Shown here: one piece after another, positions 25,364-37,670 of the stretch
How positions within the stretch are numbered: position 1 is the first letter of the stretch
Layout: every line of letters begins with the position of its first letter
Source of the DNA: Sympetrum striolatum
Taxonomy: Eukaryota; Arthropoda; Insecta; Odonata; Libellulidae
DNA length: 64,000 bases
Reading direction: 5' to 3'
Assembly: GCA_947579665.1 (NCBI GenBank)
Contig: OX388351.1
Location: 58,908,939 to 58,972,938 of the forward strand
Translations under genes and position numbers: made by a program
The notes under the pieces: model-generated
Database searches by the model: none
What the model was told of the DNA's origin: nothing
The model's input: only the letters and a program-made list of their open reading frames with translations

Positions 25364-26930
25364 TTTCTTCCATCATTTATTCCAATACTATTTCCAGGTG
25401 ACTATTGTTCCTTAGTATGCGGCATATTAAAGTTCCTCAAAGTATTTATCAAATATTTTTATGAATTATACTATTTTTGTCAATGTTATGCCTTAGGTTC
25501 TTCATTAGCTCTTTTAAGGATTTCATCAGTAACTCGAGTCGAGGATTAAAGGTTTTAAAGGTTTAAAATATTCTTCTTTAAAAGCTTAAATTTTATTAAT
25601 AACTCTTCTTAATTCCGCACTTAATTGTGTATCGAGGTTTACACTTCTTAAATTTAATCCGTTTACCATTCCTTCCTTAGTGTATTATCTGAATGCACTT
25701 AAATACAAATACATCAACATTAAATCAGATTTATCTTAACGTTTGATTGAACTATTGTGGTAAAAAGCACATGAGTTGATGTAAACATTTGAATGTTGTT
25801 GCCTGATCCTCGTTAACTCCATGGAAATTTGCCATCGTTAATGTGAATCATCCGGCAGGGAGAGCGTTTTACCTCAGGTCATGTGATTTGCATCATGTAT
25901 GTAAAGAACATTATTGTGAACTCTATTTCCTCGTATTAAAAATAATTTATTCTATGAAATTCCACGCTTGATTGATCCTGTTTCCTGATAAGAAGAATAT
26001 TCTAACATTATCATTTTTAATTTGTTCCGATAGCTGATTCGTCCTTAATAAGAGATTTTCTGATATAGAAATTAAAATGTTTTAGAGAGGGTTATCATTA
26101 GCGAAATAACTTGCGAAAACAAACGAAAATCTAAATTGATATCATCTGCAGCTTAAAGTAAAATAAGTGCTCTAACGTGTTTTTGCTCATAGTTGAAATA
26201 GTTTTGCATTGATTAAACCCACACGATAATTTTCTGCCTTTTCAAACAGTAGTCTCTGATGGGTAACTTCAAACCGGGAATAACGGAATTAAACAGGAAA
26301 ATTTTGCCTAGAGCGCATCTGTCTTTGGAAAAATTTACCTCAGTAGAAAAACTATATATCTTAAGGTGGAGCACATCTAAATTCTATATCCTCGTGAAAA
26401 TCTTATGGAGCTATATTTCCTTAATCTTATCAGTAACAATTTTTCCTGCACCATAACTTTTTTTAGGGTTTCTAGGGGATAATAATATACACCCATTAAA
26501 TAATACTTGAGTATAATAGGACAGTAGTATTATTCGGGCTGCTCTTCAACATATCTTACTATTTCCTTACGTAAAATTCCATTACCATCAAAGATCGTAA
26601 AAGAATGTAAGCAATATATAAAAGTAGGTTCTGAAAGTTAATAGCAGTTATTATTTATATTCATTTGACATCAATATTTCTTGTCTCTCTGTGTTAAGTC
26701 ATAGAATAAAAACCGATAAATCAATGATTTGAACCACATATTGTGATTTAGTATTTGTACTTTGTTGTTAAACTACTATCCTTCTTGACGTAGAATTTAT
26801 CAGCGATTAAACAACTCCTTTCATTTGCTCAGCTTTTGGTATAAGTTTTAATCATCCTCTCCATCGTAGCATCTTTAAACATAAAAAATGTATCCATTCC
26901 CCATTTATCCGAAATACCTCTTATAGTCTT
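25364..26930. other. AT-rich DNA, nothing recognised
   Basis: No gene, repeat family or RNA gene seen. Confidence 0.65.
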
Positions 26931-26939
26931 CCATCATCA

Positions 26940-27410
26940 CCCCTTTCTGTCTTTTTCTCTTCGGCTTCTTTTCTTTTGCCCTCATTCTTCTTCTCTTTCC
27001 CTCTTACCTTCACGGCTATCTCTTTAAGCCCCACCGTATCAGTCTTCCTACCTTTCTCCCTCAACTCCTCCTCCTCACCCGATTTCCTGTGTGCTCCATC
27101 CCCGTCTGTCTACCAGGATATTCTTTCTCTTTCCGTCTCTCTCACTTCCTCTTTCTTTCAGCCTCTCCGCCCACCTATAGCCGCAAAAAAACCACTTCTT
27201 TCTCCAAAGAAGAAGCCTTCCCGTTCTCCACCGTCTTCTGAGGAGCTCTTTCCTTTTGTCTTCGGCTGCTCATCCACTAACGCCCCCCCCCCCCCCCCCC
27301 CGTCTTCCACCCCCGCCGTCTCCTACCTCATTTTCCCTTTAACCCCCTTTTTTCTCCTTTTTTCTTGCTATTCCCCATCTCTTCCGTCCCCTGCCCCTGT
27401 CTGTTAAAGG
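26940..27410. repeat. Pyrimidine-rich tract containing a C19 run
   Basis: The plus strand is almost all C and T over about 470 bp, with an uninterrupted run of 19 C at 27283-27301. The 143-codon open frame here (26976-27407) is a Ser/Pro/Phe/Leu-rich artefact of that composition. Such polypyrimidine/polypurine DNA can adopt triplex-type structures, and C-runs are prone to length error. Confidence 0.85.
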
Positions 27411-28309
27411 CCCATCCTCGGTTATATATATATTTTTCTCTCTCCCATTTTTTTCCTCTCCAAACTTTTTTATTCCGAGTCTAAAGCTTTTCCTCAAATT
27501 ATCTCGCTGCAAGGATCTTCTTTCCTCGCATTTTTTTACATTCAGAAAAAGTGGGAGTTTTCGGAGGGGTTTCATAAGGGGTGGTTGGTGAGTTAAGGGA
27601 TCGGTGGGGAGATAAAGGGTTCTCACAACGGCGGAAAAAAACGACCGTGGAACGCGAGAGATTTTTGTTACGGGATTAGTGAAAATTACGAGGGTGTGTA
27701 AATGTTCATAATTTCCCGTTGTCTCTCCCAAAGGCCTCTAATCAGAATGGAGATGTTCCTTTTTCGCGGGCGCATTATTTTGGATCGTTTGCAGCGATTT
27801 ATAATAACAAGGGCGGGCAGAGAGCGGAGCCTTGCGGGACGAGGGACGGTACCTGCGTTCGGGGCATTAATTGAGGAAGTCGCTAAAAAATGCAAAGGTA
27901 AACTTGGTGGCTGGTTGTGGGAGGGGAGAGGTAAGGTTTATTTGCGTTGGAAGACGATTTGTGCCCGCGATTTTTTTATAATTGTGTTTACGTTTCGCAG
28001 CGGTGGTCCGGCTAGCATATGTACCGAAGTTTCCCCGCGGTTCTCCGAAGCGAAATGAAGTTATAACGAGCGATTTGTACTGATCAGCGAGAGTATTTGG
28101 CCAGGGCCCGTTCTGTACGCGTTCTGCGGCGTGAATCCTGCGGTCGTAAACCTTATCTTACACTTACGGCGATTCTAAACCTGAGTTTTCAAAACGATTA
28201 ATCGAAATGGATTCGTTTCGCTAAATGTTCAGGAAGCTTTGCGTAAGCTCTTTCGCTTTTTTGTTTCATTAAGGAAAATTTTATTTAGCGTGTGCGAACG
28301 CGCAGTAAA
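27411..28309. other. GC-richer patch, nothing recognised
   Basis: Open frames at 27339-27731 (minus) and 27702-28058 (plus) overlap each other and have no motif. I treat them as composition effects. Confidence 0.6.
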
Positions 28310-28502
28310 TGAGGTGATGGAAAAGTAACGCAGTAAACTTCCACGCAGTTGAATTTATTTTCGACCGGTATCGGCACAAAGGCCATCCTCATGGCAAAGA
28401 GTAACTCTTATTCTTTTTCCCAAGGATGTTCTTTGTGCCGAAACCGGTCTAAAATAAATGCAGCTGTGTGGAAATTAACTTTGTTATTTTTCTATAACCT
28501 TC
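28310..28502. mobile_element. Fold-back element with ACCGGT-type core (E)
   Basis: Arms of about 70-80 bp (28310-28389 and 28423-28502) pair imperfectly around a 33-nt centre. Both arms carry an AATTTATTTT-like outer part and an inner GACCGGTATCGGCACAAAG or its complement. The element at 60078-60196 has the same inner GACCGGTTTCGG at the same relative place. No protein is encoded. A non-autonomous transposon is the simplest reading. Confidence 0.78.
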
Positions 28503-28596
28503 TACGAAATACGGCCTGACATGATAGAAGTTGTGCGGTAAATGCATATACTTCTTTGATTGCTCGCAGTTATTATTTAGTACATCCAGTAATTAT

Positions 28597-28712
28597 AGGT
28601 TTATTATCTCCAATAGCCGTCTTTGTCGACTTTCCTCACCTCTTTAACCGCTATAAAAACCTGTAGGAATAGCCGGACTGGGTGTTTCTGAAATCGGAGA
28701 TTCTACGTCTCT
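28597..28712 (+). repeat. CTCCAATAGCC repeat, copy B (degraded)
   Basis: The left end, AGGTTTATTATCTCCAATAG, followed by CCGTCTTTGTCG matches copies A and C. The right part, with GAAATCGGAGATTCTACG, is only loosely complementary to the left. The outer limits are approximate. Confidence 0.6.
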
Positions 28713-30024
28713 AATTCAGTAATAGCCGTGTTCCAAATGTTTTTCCATTACACAACATTCAGCTATGTCCACGCGAAAAAAAGTTTGATGGAAAATATTG
28801 CATGCCTTACCTTTATTATTTTCAAATTTTTCAGATATATTCAAATATTTATATCTATAATAATGAATTAAAGCTGAGCGATTCATGCACGCAGAATTCA
28901 AAGTGATTATATACATATATATAGATAATTTATCTGCTTAAATTTGATAGTTAACTCCAATTCTGCAAAATTACATTACACTCTTACTGGATATAAAGCA
29001 ATACATTCATTACGTTCATTTATTTTAATATAATATACTTTTGCTTGTTTTATGTATTATTCTACTGTTTATCTGTGTATATATTATATATAAGCTATTT
29101 TCTTTTTATTTTTTGGGACTAGATGTTTTCATTTGACTTTTTATTAAGTGTGAAGTGTAGTTGTAAGCTATATTTCCTAAATTTAATTCTGCTTGTAAAT
29201 ATTTCAAATATTCCTCCAATTGTTTTAGATAGAAATGCTTTTGTTATGGGTAGCCAAAAGCTTTAAAATACCCATTTTTAATTAATCAAATAATAATTTT
29301 TGCGAATGTACAATTCCCGTAATTCCAAATATGACGTGGCGGTAGATTTTAACTCTAATATATTTTCAAAATCTACCCATCTCCTTGCACATTAACCAAA
29401 TTCGGTTGTTGAAGAATGGTAAATGAAAATCCTCCCCAACTTTTAGTGGTAGAGTTACTATGTTTACATGCAAGACGTTAGACATTAAAAAATAAAGTTA
29501 TGGAATTCAACATATATATTAAAAATACACTTTGCCGTACCACATGCATTCCAAACTATTTCTCAGTTTCTGCTCACGGCACTTACAGGAAAATATTTAT
29601 CAAAATGAGATAATCAAGAAAGGTTTTTTCTTTTTCTCAGGTTTTCAAGAAATCTCTTCCTTTAGTTAAATGGACATGCTGATTATATTGTTAGGGGAAA
29701 TTATTGAACGAGATTCTTGAGATTTTGGCAAAAGAAATTAAAACGAGGTATGAAAATGCGAGAGACGTTTGATTTTATTTCATAGCAAGAATGCACATCC
29801 TCGAATCAGAACTTCTATGGTAAGCACGCTTGAACTTCAGAAGAATCGATTACAATTATTGAAGGAGATTTTGTCGCTTTTCTTTCGTTAGTTTTTAAAT
29901 TCCTTGATTTGCAACAGTGAGAACAGTCTTAAGTTCATAGCCGGGAAAGTCTCCGCCGCAGTTCACGCAGTGCCTGCATTCGCAAAGAGGTGGAAAGACG
30001 TTAATAAGAAATTCTTCGTCGGAA
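28713..30024. other. AT-rich DNA, nothing recognised
   Basis: Very AT-rich from 28,720 to 29,700. No gene. A short ATGGGTA/TACCCAT inverted pair flanks about 29246-29275. Confidence 0.65.
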
Positions 30025-30117
30025 TTTCCTTTAAAGGAAAGAGCGTGTCTTTGGTTCGTTTTCCGTTCCGACTGAAGGAGATTCCTTCAACGGTGATGAA
30101 CCACCTAAAGGTGGTTC
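30025..30117. repeat. Three consecutive perfect hairpins
   Basis: TTTCCTTTAAAGGAAA is a perfect 16-bp palindrome at 30025-30040. TGAAGGA-GAT-TCCTTCA is at 30073-30089, and GAACCACC-TAAA-GGTGGTTC at 30098-30117. All three lie in a 97-codon open frame (29904-30197) whose product I do not recognise, and whose openness may be incidental. Confidence 0.85.
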
Positions 30118-30734
30118 CTCGGAAGGCCCGCAAAAGATGGGATGACAAAAGGGTCTGGAATATGACTATTAGAAAAAAGGCGTATTTGATAAATTGATGC
30201 CTTCGTAATTACATTCCAATGCATATAATAAGCCAGCCCCTCTGTCATATGTTCTACCATTGCCAACAACAATTGATGTATGTTAACAATTAAGACTTTT
30301 TAATGCTCTCCGGAATCAGCATAATTCATTTATTATGTCATTAAAATACTATTTGTGCAATAAATTCTCCCCCTTTCCAGGCAGTTATTTTAACCACCCA
30401 ACTACCATGCTGCATCCATCCCAAACCAACTATTTTTCAGACGCCTTTAAAAGCAAAGTCTTTCATCATCCAAATCATTGTAGATTATGTAACCACTCTT
30501 TAACATCGTACATACGGAAAAAACAGAAGAGAAATTTCTGGTAAAACTTCGATGAGTCATTTAAAATGTACACGTTTTCCAAAGAGACTGGCAAAAGGGA
30601 GATATTACGGTGGATACACACCCCTTGCACTTACCTAAAGATCTTAGATAGAGTTTTATAATCTCTCTCTGAAAGCCTCCTTCGTAATTCATGACATCGA
30701 TCAGTGTTAATTTCAGCCATATTGCACATTAATT
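30118..30734. other. Spacer before the CR1-type LINE
   Basis: No gene is recognised. The region from about 30540 to 30730 may hold further unreadable LINE sequence, because the reverse transcriptase becomes recognisable abruptly at 30735. Confidence 0.5.
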
Positions 30735-31808
30735 AAATTATAGACCCATATCATTAACTTCGCTGTCCGGAAAGATAATGGAAGATATCGTCGTAAGCTC
30801 ACTCATGGGATTTTTAGATAGAAATGAATTCCTCGACGCGAACCAGCATGGTTTTCGAAAGTCCCGATCATGTGAAACTCAACTTGCTCTATTTGTACTC
30901 CATATTTTTAAGTCTGCCGAGAGTAAAAAGCAAGTGGACGCTATTTTCCTCGATTTCAAAAAAGCATTCGATATAGTTTCCTCCACTACAAACTAATTTA
31001 CAAACTAAAACTAGCGGGCATTAACAAGGAAGTAGTCGACTGGGTTAAAGATTTTCTCTACGAGAGGGAACAAAAAGTTGTACTGGATGGCGTTAGCTCA
31101 AATAGAGTCAAAGTTACCTCTGGCGTACCTCAAGGCAGTGTAATTGGACCTCTTCTTTTCCTGATTTATATTGAGTGACTTGATAATTAGTGATGTGTGA
31201 CTTGACTGACTTGAGTGACGAGATAGTTAGTAATGTGAGGATATTTGCGGATGACTCGGTTATATATAGGGAAATAACAAACGAGGAAGACCGGACATCT
31301 CTCTCAAACGATTTAGTCCTCATCCAAAGGTGGTGCGAAAAATGGGAATTAGATATTAACGTAAGTAAATGCTCCGTAGTTAATTTCTTCGAAAAGAAAA
31401 AGTTGCGTCCAAACCACCCGTACAAAATTAATGGAAATAATATAAAAGTAGTAGATTCAGTTGAATATCTCGGGATCAACATTACTAATAACTTAAATTG
31501 GAGCACGCGTATTCGAAAAATCTGCGGCAAAGCAAGTAAAAGGCATGGCTTTGTAAATTCAGGGAAACTACATTTTCGGAAGATACAATCGGTATCATGC
31601 AACCCCCCTGCTACCTCGGTCGATCCGATAATGACCGTAAGTTAAGAGAAATAGATGCTAAGACGAATCGTTTTAAAAATTCATTCATTCCGCGAACGAT
31701 ACGCGACAATAACCGAATAAGGAAGTAGTTTAGTTTCCACTGGTGTTTACACCCCCTGCCACACGCCGAAAGGCGGCTTGTAGGGTATAAATGTAGATGT
31801 AGATGAAA
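30735..31808 (+). pseudogene. CR1-type LINE, broken reverse transcriptase with internal deletion
   Basis: Reverse transcriptase copies LINE RNA into DNA at the target site. Motifs appear in family order: YRPISLTSLSGKIMEDIV at 30735, NQHGFRKSRSCETQLALF, VDAIFLDFKKAFD (catalytic Asp), a frameshift near 30980, GVPQGSVIGPLLFLIYI ending near 31170, a small duplicated insertion with a stop, then FADDSVIYR (catalytic Asp pair, near 31250) and VDSVEYLGINIT. After 31570 the thumb region expected in such proteins is missing. The reading shifts frame and goes straight to the C-terminal NSFIPRTIRD. The short 3' UTR holds the CGCC-GAAA-GGCG hairpin (about 31755-31785) and a GTAGATGTAGATG tail. The N-terminal endonuclease is absent. 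Motifs are those of the CR1/L2/Jockey supergroup. The element is dead. Confidence 0.92.
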
Positions 31809-34800
31809 ATATAAGTTAAGCCAGTAATGTTCTTAAGCCACGAGCACGAATCTATGAAAGGAAATTAGATCCTAATTAGAAGGAAATAGATTAGAAATTA
31901 GAACATTTCAACAAAAATCCACTCGACTAGTTTCGACGCAAAAGATTCATCTCCGAATTCGAAATTAATCGTGTGTATTTTGTTTTGTTGGTCTTTCTAA
32001 GTTGCGAGTAAACAAGATCTAGCTGTCTTTAAATTCTACTATATTATAATGGAATACGTCAAAATTACTCTCGATTCCATTCTATGATATTAATTCTCAG
32101 TCATGAATTCATGGAAGCAGAACAAAGGATCTTTTTAATACTAAACTACGAACTTATTTTGTAATCATATTATGCTATTCTTTATTCGAGTTGGTTACGA
32201 AGATCTCTCGTGAATCTAATCAAAATTGTTACCAGTTTTTTTGTCACAATAAATTTTTTTTATGATGGAATTCCTCGACCAAATATCATAGAAGTAGTTC
32301 TATTTCATTTTGAAAATAGTATTTTTAATTTTTATCGTATAATTCTTTTATATGGGTGTTCACTTAGTAAAGCCTGCGGAAATCGATTTTATCCGAATTC
32401 AAAAATAGATCTATAATTTAAGTAAAAGGTAAAACAAAATATTCGGGTATGAATGTAAAATCGGAGTAATTTTTTTCGAACGCATACCCTCTATTTTTTT
32501 CTATTTGGCCTTATAAGCGTACCTAATAAATATCATTGCGAATGGATTATGGTAACCCGTGACTTGATGCCAAACAATTTCAAAAATGAAAATTCGTGCC
32601 GATTAGTGGAACTCTAGGTTAGTGAGAAATCAACTAACGGATTCGCACGAATCTCTCAGGTTCTTTGCTTAAAAATAGTAGACACTTGTACGGCCGTTTA
32701 ACTAAATGGGCATTTGTTTATAAAAAAATAGCAACTGATTATCGGACTTAGGCAATCACGCCATACACGTGCATTACTATATGGATTTCTTAATAGGAAA
32801 TTCTTTTCTTTCACTGATAACTTATATTTTCCAATTAAATTTCATTTTGTAATCTTCCACGCATACTTTAATTTTAGTTAGCATTTATTATAACATACAT
32901 AACTTCGTACAGTGGGCTAGAATCGAATAAAGCTGACCAAAAGAATACAAAAGTGGATTTATTTGCGAACTTTGACACTCAGATTTATAAATTAATTTTG
33001 AATCAGTCTACATCCTGCGCGTGCTTTTAGCGGGTCGGAGACGATCAGTACAAATGGCTCGCAATACGAAACTACGTTCTCGAAAACCTTGCGGTAAGCG
33101 AGATGCGGGGTCGGTGAAGTGGAGATAAAGAAAGATAAGCTGTTGGCATGGTAACAGAGAAAGATCTTCAAGGGCGGACTAGGGTTCAAGGAGCGAGCGC
33201 AGAGAATCGCTGTAATTACGGCGGTTGTTCCCCAGCAAAGAGCGAGGTCAAAAGAGACACTATAAAGACATTAGAACACTTTCTTTCTCTCTAAAAGGCA
33301 GGGACTTCGACGTCCGAAAGGACGGATTCCAGCCTCTCGCCGAAGTTTAATTGAGGAAGAAAGTCTTTTCAAACCTCCTCCGTAAATTCTCCCTCTTTCG
33401 CAGTCTTTGTGGCCATATTCCCCTGCATTCCGCAGACGCTAAAATGGGCTCGCTTCTTTCCACAGCGGTTTGATGGGATTTACAATCGCCGCTGGAAGGA
33501 AAATATTTGTCCCGTCCTACATCTCCAGCTCTATCTATTCTTCGGAAACTATAAATATCCGATTGCGTCTTTGGATTTGTTGTCCTGGAATTGCGTATCC
33601 CTCCGGATCGAACTCAGTGATTAAATGGTTGGTGAAAGGTGGGAAAAAAATGCCACTCCTTTCATGGTAACAAAATGTAAATGCTTCACAGGTTTGCAGC
33701 GGATATTTCTACATTTATCGAGTGTGTCTCAATTATTTCGGTATTTGTCTAATGCTATTCACCACATCCTCTTTGGCCATAAATCAATTGGATTGCAAGG
33801 ACTTTAGGGCGAATAAAAAAGATGCTAAATTAAAAAATAGATATCCGCTATTATGTAATTGATTTATTTTTTATAGCATGTATAAATTTTAGATAAAGGA
33901 TAAAACACACTTAAATTTTCCTGCAACTCTTTTTGATTTTCAACACGAATAAATTAAGAGACTGCTAGCCATATTGTTTTTCATGTTATTTCATTCAATC
34001 TCAGGTCTATGACAGTGGAAAACTATAAAATGGAATGTTGATTTTTCAAACATCTGGAAATAACCTCAATATAATGTTAAGGGTAATTAAGTAGAGTTGG
34101 ACAAAAGCAAGTAAGAACTTTATTGTTATAATTAACTCATAGGAATGATGAAAAATCTAAATCCAATTAGTTCTCTTTTAACGATAGTTAATTAAGTCGA
34201 GGTAGATTTCCTTAATTTTGAACTTTATCTGTTTTAATGTCATTTATTTCAGATTTGTATCTACTATAATACGTTATTATAATAGGTATGAAAACTGATT
34301 TTTTTAAATATATCTAACAATGAACAAGGTTTGAAAGGACTTATTTCAACAATGATCGCTAAAATAACTCGTATTGATGTTGACGAACAGAAATGTATTT
34401 CATATAAATTATTATCCAGCGTCAGCCATTCTTAACGTAAATACCGCATCTAAACTTCATTATATCTACCACTAAAGAGTAAAGCATGTTAAAAGTTGCA
34501 ATCCTTTATCCTTTAGAGTAATACTGATATAGCGAATCTTCTTTGGGTAAGATTGAGGCTTATCAGTATTTTTTTTATGCTGAAACCTTTCTCATAGGGA
34601 CGATATGTAATTTCTGGAATGTGATATAGTAATCGCGGGAAATCTGAGCAACTTGAGCGCCACTTTTCTCCGGTGGAAAACGGGAGAAACACGACTCCCT
34701 TCCTCCTCCATCACGACAAATTTCTCGCAAGAGGGAGAGCGGGATAAAATAGGACAGAAGTGAATGGAGGAGAAGAGAGAAAAAGAGGAAAAGGCTGTAG

Positions 34801-35894
34801 AAAAAATACAATTTTAGAATTTACGTCTTCCGGTGTCTTTAAATCTCGCGAGAGACGCTAGCGAGTGCAACCTTCTTGTTGGTCGTGGATCGTAAAAGCA
34901 TCTCGGTGTATATTGACGCCCTCCCATTTATATTTCCACCGCTGAGATGTTAATGCGACCGCTGTATTTACGCCGCAGACCCCTTCGGTCTTTTTCGAGT
35001 TACATAAACTCGCCGGGAACTCCAAGGGTCGCCTACATATTCATTTGCTCATCTCGTATTCTATGAATTGCTATGAAACGTGTTATACGCCCGCGATTTC
35101 ATTTCCCCGCTTTCTAATAAGATTTCAATTGGCATACATTGCTAATATGTTCACGCAAAGTGGTCAGCATTAATCTCAGGATGGCTATTCGGTTATTTCA
35201 AATCAATGTTACTAATCGCTACTGAATGTATTCGCTTCCATTAGCTCTGCATTACTCTCATGAATTTTTGCGGAATTGCGACGATACTAAGGTTGCAGCG
35301 TTGTGGAAACGTCGATTTATTTATCGGTGTAGCAGATTGTTTTCTTATTCTATTTCAGAATAATACTTAGAAAGCTTTAAGGAATATCGTGCTATAAGTT
35401 ATCCCGTGCAAGTTGATGTCCATTTCCTCTACTTTTCTCGTTTATAAGATAAATATTGGCCCCAAACAGTGTCAACCATTTTAATTCATAAAAAAAGAGA
35501 ATATATTCTACTGTGATCGTTATAATCAATTAGAATGAAAGATAAAGGATAAATTTGTAATATGAAATTATATTTTTCCGATTATTTCCCTCATGAAAAA
35601 CTTAGCGAAAATCGAAGACGGGCACTCAAAATTTGATCAACTTTTGCTCTCGATTGCGATTTGATCAATGTATTGCTCCATGTAATGTAAATTAATTGCA
35701 AAGTTTTATGCAGAATTCAATCAAGGATACTCTTACGAAGATCTTCGCATTTTTGGCCAGCTGTTTTCCGATACTCACCAATATTCAGAACCAATTTTTA
35801 CTTTCTTACTAATTTGAGAAGATTGAATGTTTCGAAAACATTTTCAATGTTTTTTCATTGAAAATTTACGATATGATGTTTGTTAAATAAATTT
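31809..35894. other. Gene-poor stretch
   Basis: No gene. A moderately GC-richer patch, 32990-33640, contains a CGTCC-GAAA-GGACG hairpin at about 33310-33325 and short unrecognised frames. 34580-35050 is another such patch. The remainder is AT-rich. Confidence 0.6.
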
Positions 35895-36060
35895 CAAAGT
35901 CAAGGAGATCAACCCGAGTGTTACTTGGTGGAACTTCATTTTTAAACACCAAAAATAAAAACACAAACTCACTTGTACGAATTCCACAATTTTTTTTTTA
36001 ATTTTGTGGAATTCGTACAAGTGTGTTTGTGTTTTTATTTTTGGTGTTCCAAAGTCAAGG
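35895..36060. mobile_element. Fold-back with 44-bp arms between 11-bp direct repeats (H)
   Basis: Arms 35945-35988 and 36005-36048 are complementary over 44 bp with about one mismatch, around a T-rich 16-nt loop. The direct repeat CAAAGTCAAGG stands at 35895-35905 and 36050-36060, with 39 bp between the left repeat and left arm but only 1 bp on the right. The direct repeats suggest a target-site duplication. No coding capacity. The near-perfect arms suggest recent origin. Confidence 0.8.
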
Positions 36061-37670
36061 TTTCAAAAATACGAAAGAAGTCAGACACGGGTGTCCAGTC
36101 GTATTCGAAGCAAAACTGAGTGGATTAATTGCATGAATAAATCAGAGAACGGTGTTATAAAAATATTTTATACATTAATCATTATCTACACTACTGAAAC
36201 AGAGATCTTCGCACTCCAACAATTAACTACTACCTTTTATCTTTACTTAAGGTACTTGTGAGCCCTTCTCTTAATTTTTACATAAGAAATCGCTTTTATT
36301 TTTTTACACGCATTTTAAATTAATATTAATTATGAAACTAATTAATGAATTAATTTGTTAAAGTAAATGAAATTAATTTGCAGTAAATTGAACCATAAAA
36401 ATGTCCTAAATTATAAATAATACCTAAAAAAGAGCCTGTAATTAAAAAATGTTAGAGCCTCCAAATGCAAAACCTTTTGTAAATATAAATTTTACTCTAA
36501 TCGTTTATCAATTACATGGATTTAAATTTTATTTATTTTGATGTGGCAAATGAAACATAATTCCGAATTTAGTGGAATTAAAAGCTTGCATTTGTTCGGC
36601 TGGAAAACTTTTATCGACGGAAACTGGAAGAAACTTAGACGTTCGCTCGAACGATTTCTTCCTCTTCTACTTTCAAAAGGAAATTTTAGAAGATCAGATC
36701 TTAATTATTTGCTCTAGTTTCTGCCCAAAGGTAATCCTTTAATCATTCAAGACACTTTCTCTTACGAAGCTATTTCTTGAGCCCCACTTCCGAAGATCTG
36801 CACCTGCTTACTGACGCAATAGCGCTTCTTAATTAGACACCTGGGAAAATATCTTAGACCGAAACTTCCTTGATTCCAAATTTACGGCGATTTTCCCGAA
36901 ATAAAGCCCCGAGTATCGCATTTATCGAGAATAGCTAATATTTGATGCTAGTTTGTCTTTTAGCCAACGGAGTCATGGCTGAATACTTTATTAACTGGAT
37001 TCTATTTAGTTTTTGTTTTATGTTATTGACATTTATGTTCTTGAAGACTTGAATTTATTTTCGTTTCGCTTATGTGCTCTAAAAGAACTAATAAATTGCT
37101 TTATAGTTATGTAAAATTTATTACTATGAATGTTTATTTATAATAGATAATAACGAAAACAATTCATACAGATACATAGTGGACAATTATAAAGAAATAG
37201 AATTTTTTCGTCACTCTTTAAAAATAGAGAAATACCTCAAAGTTGAGGCCAGATTCTATTATAATAGATATTTTACAAAATAATTATCTATTTTATATTT
37301 TTATTTTTATATTTTCTTGTTTGGTATTTATTTTAGGATATTTTCATTTTTTCTCCTTAACCATAATACCAAGTCTTATACACTCCATAGCTGGAAAGGA
37401 TACATGCAGATTTATCTTATTTGTGATACTGAGATTTATGCGATGGTAGTGTTTATAAAATGAGAAGCTAACTGATACTAAACACAATTCTAAAATTTAA
37501 AAGAAATTTACGATTTTTACTAAACAAACATTGTTAGCTGAATCTTATCCAGCCTACGTGGATAAGTTTTTCCGTAGATAAAACACCACAAGTTTCATTC
37601 CACGTGATAAAAGCATAGAGTAAAATATTTTTTCTTCTTGCTTTTTCTCACAATCTTCATCTAGTAGGCA
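36061..37670. other. AT-rich DNA, nothing recognised
   Basis: The 85-codon frame at 36004-36261 starts inside the fold-back arm and has no recognisable product. 37240-37400 is T-rich and resembles a LINE 3' UTR only in composition. Confidence 0.6.

Noticed and set aside
29904..30197. 97-codon open frame over the hairpin cluster as a gene
   Set aside because: No recognisable motif and no splice or UTR context. It overlaps a minus-strand open frame (29963-30148).
33290..33330. CGTCC-GAAA-GGACG hairpin as another LINE 3' end
   Set aside because: The loop is the same type, but no tail repeat, UTR or reverse transcriptase remnant lies beside it.
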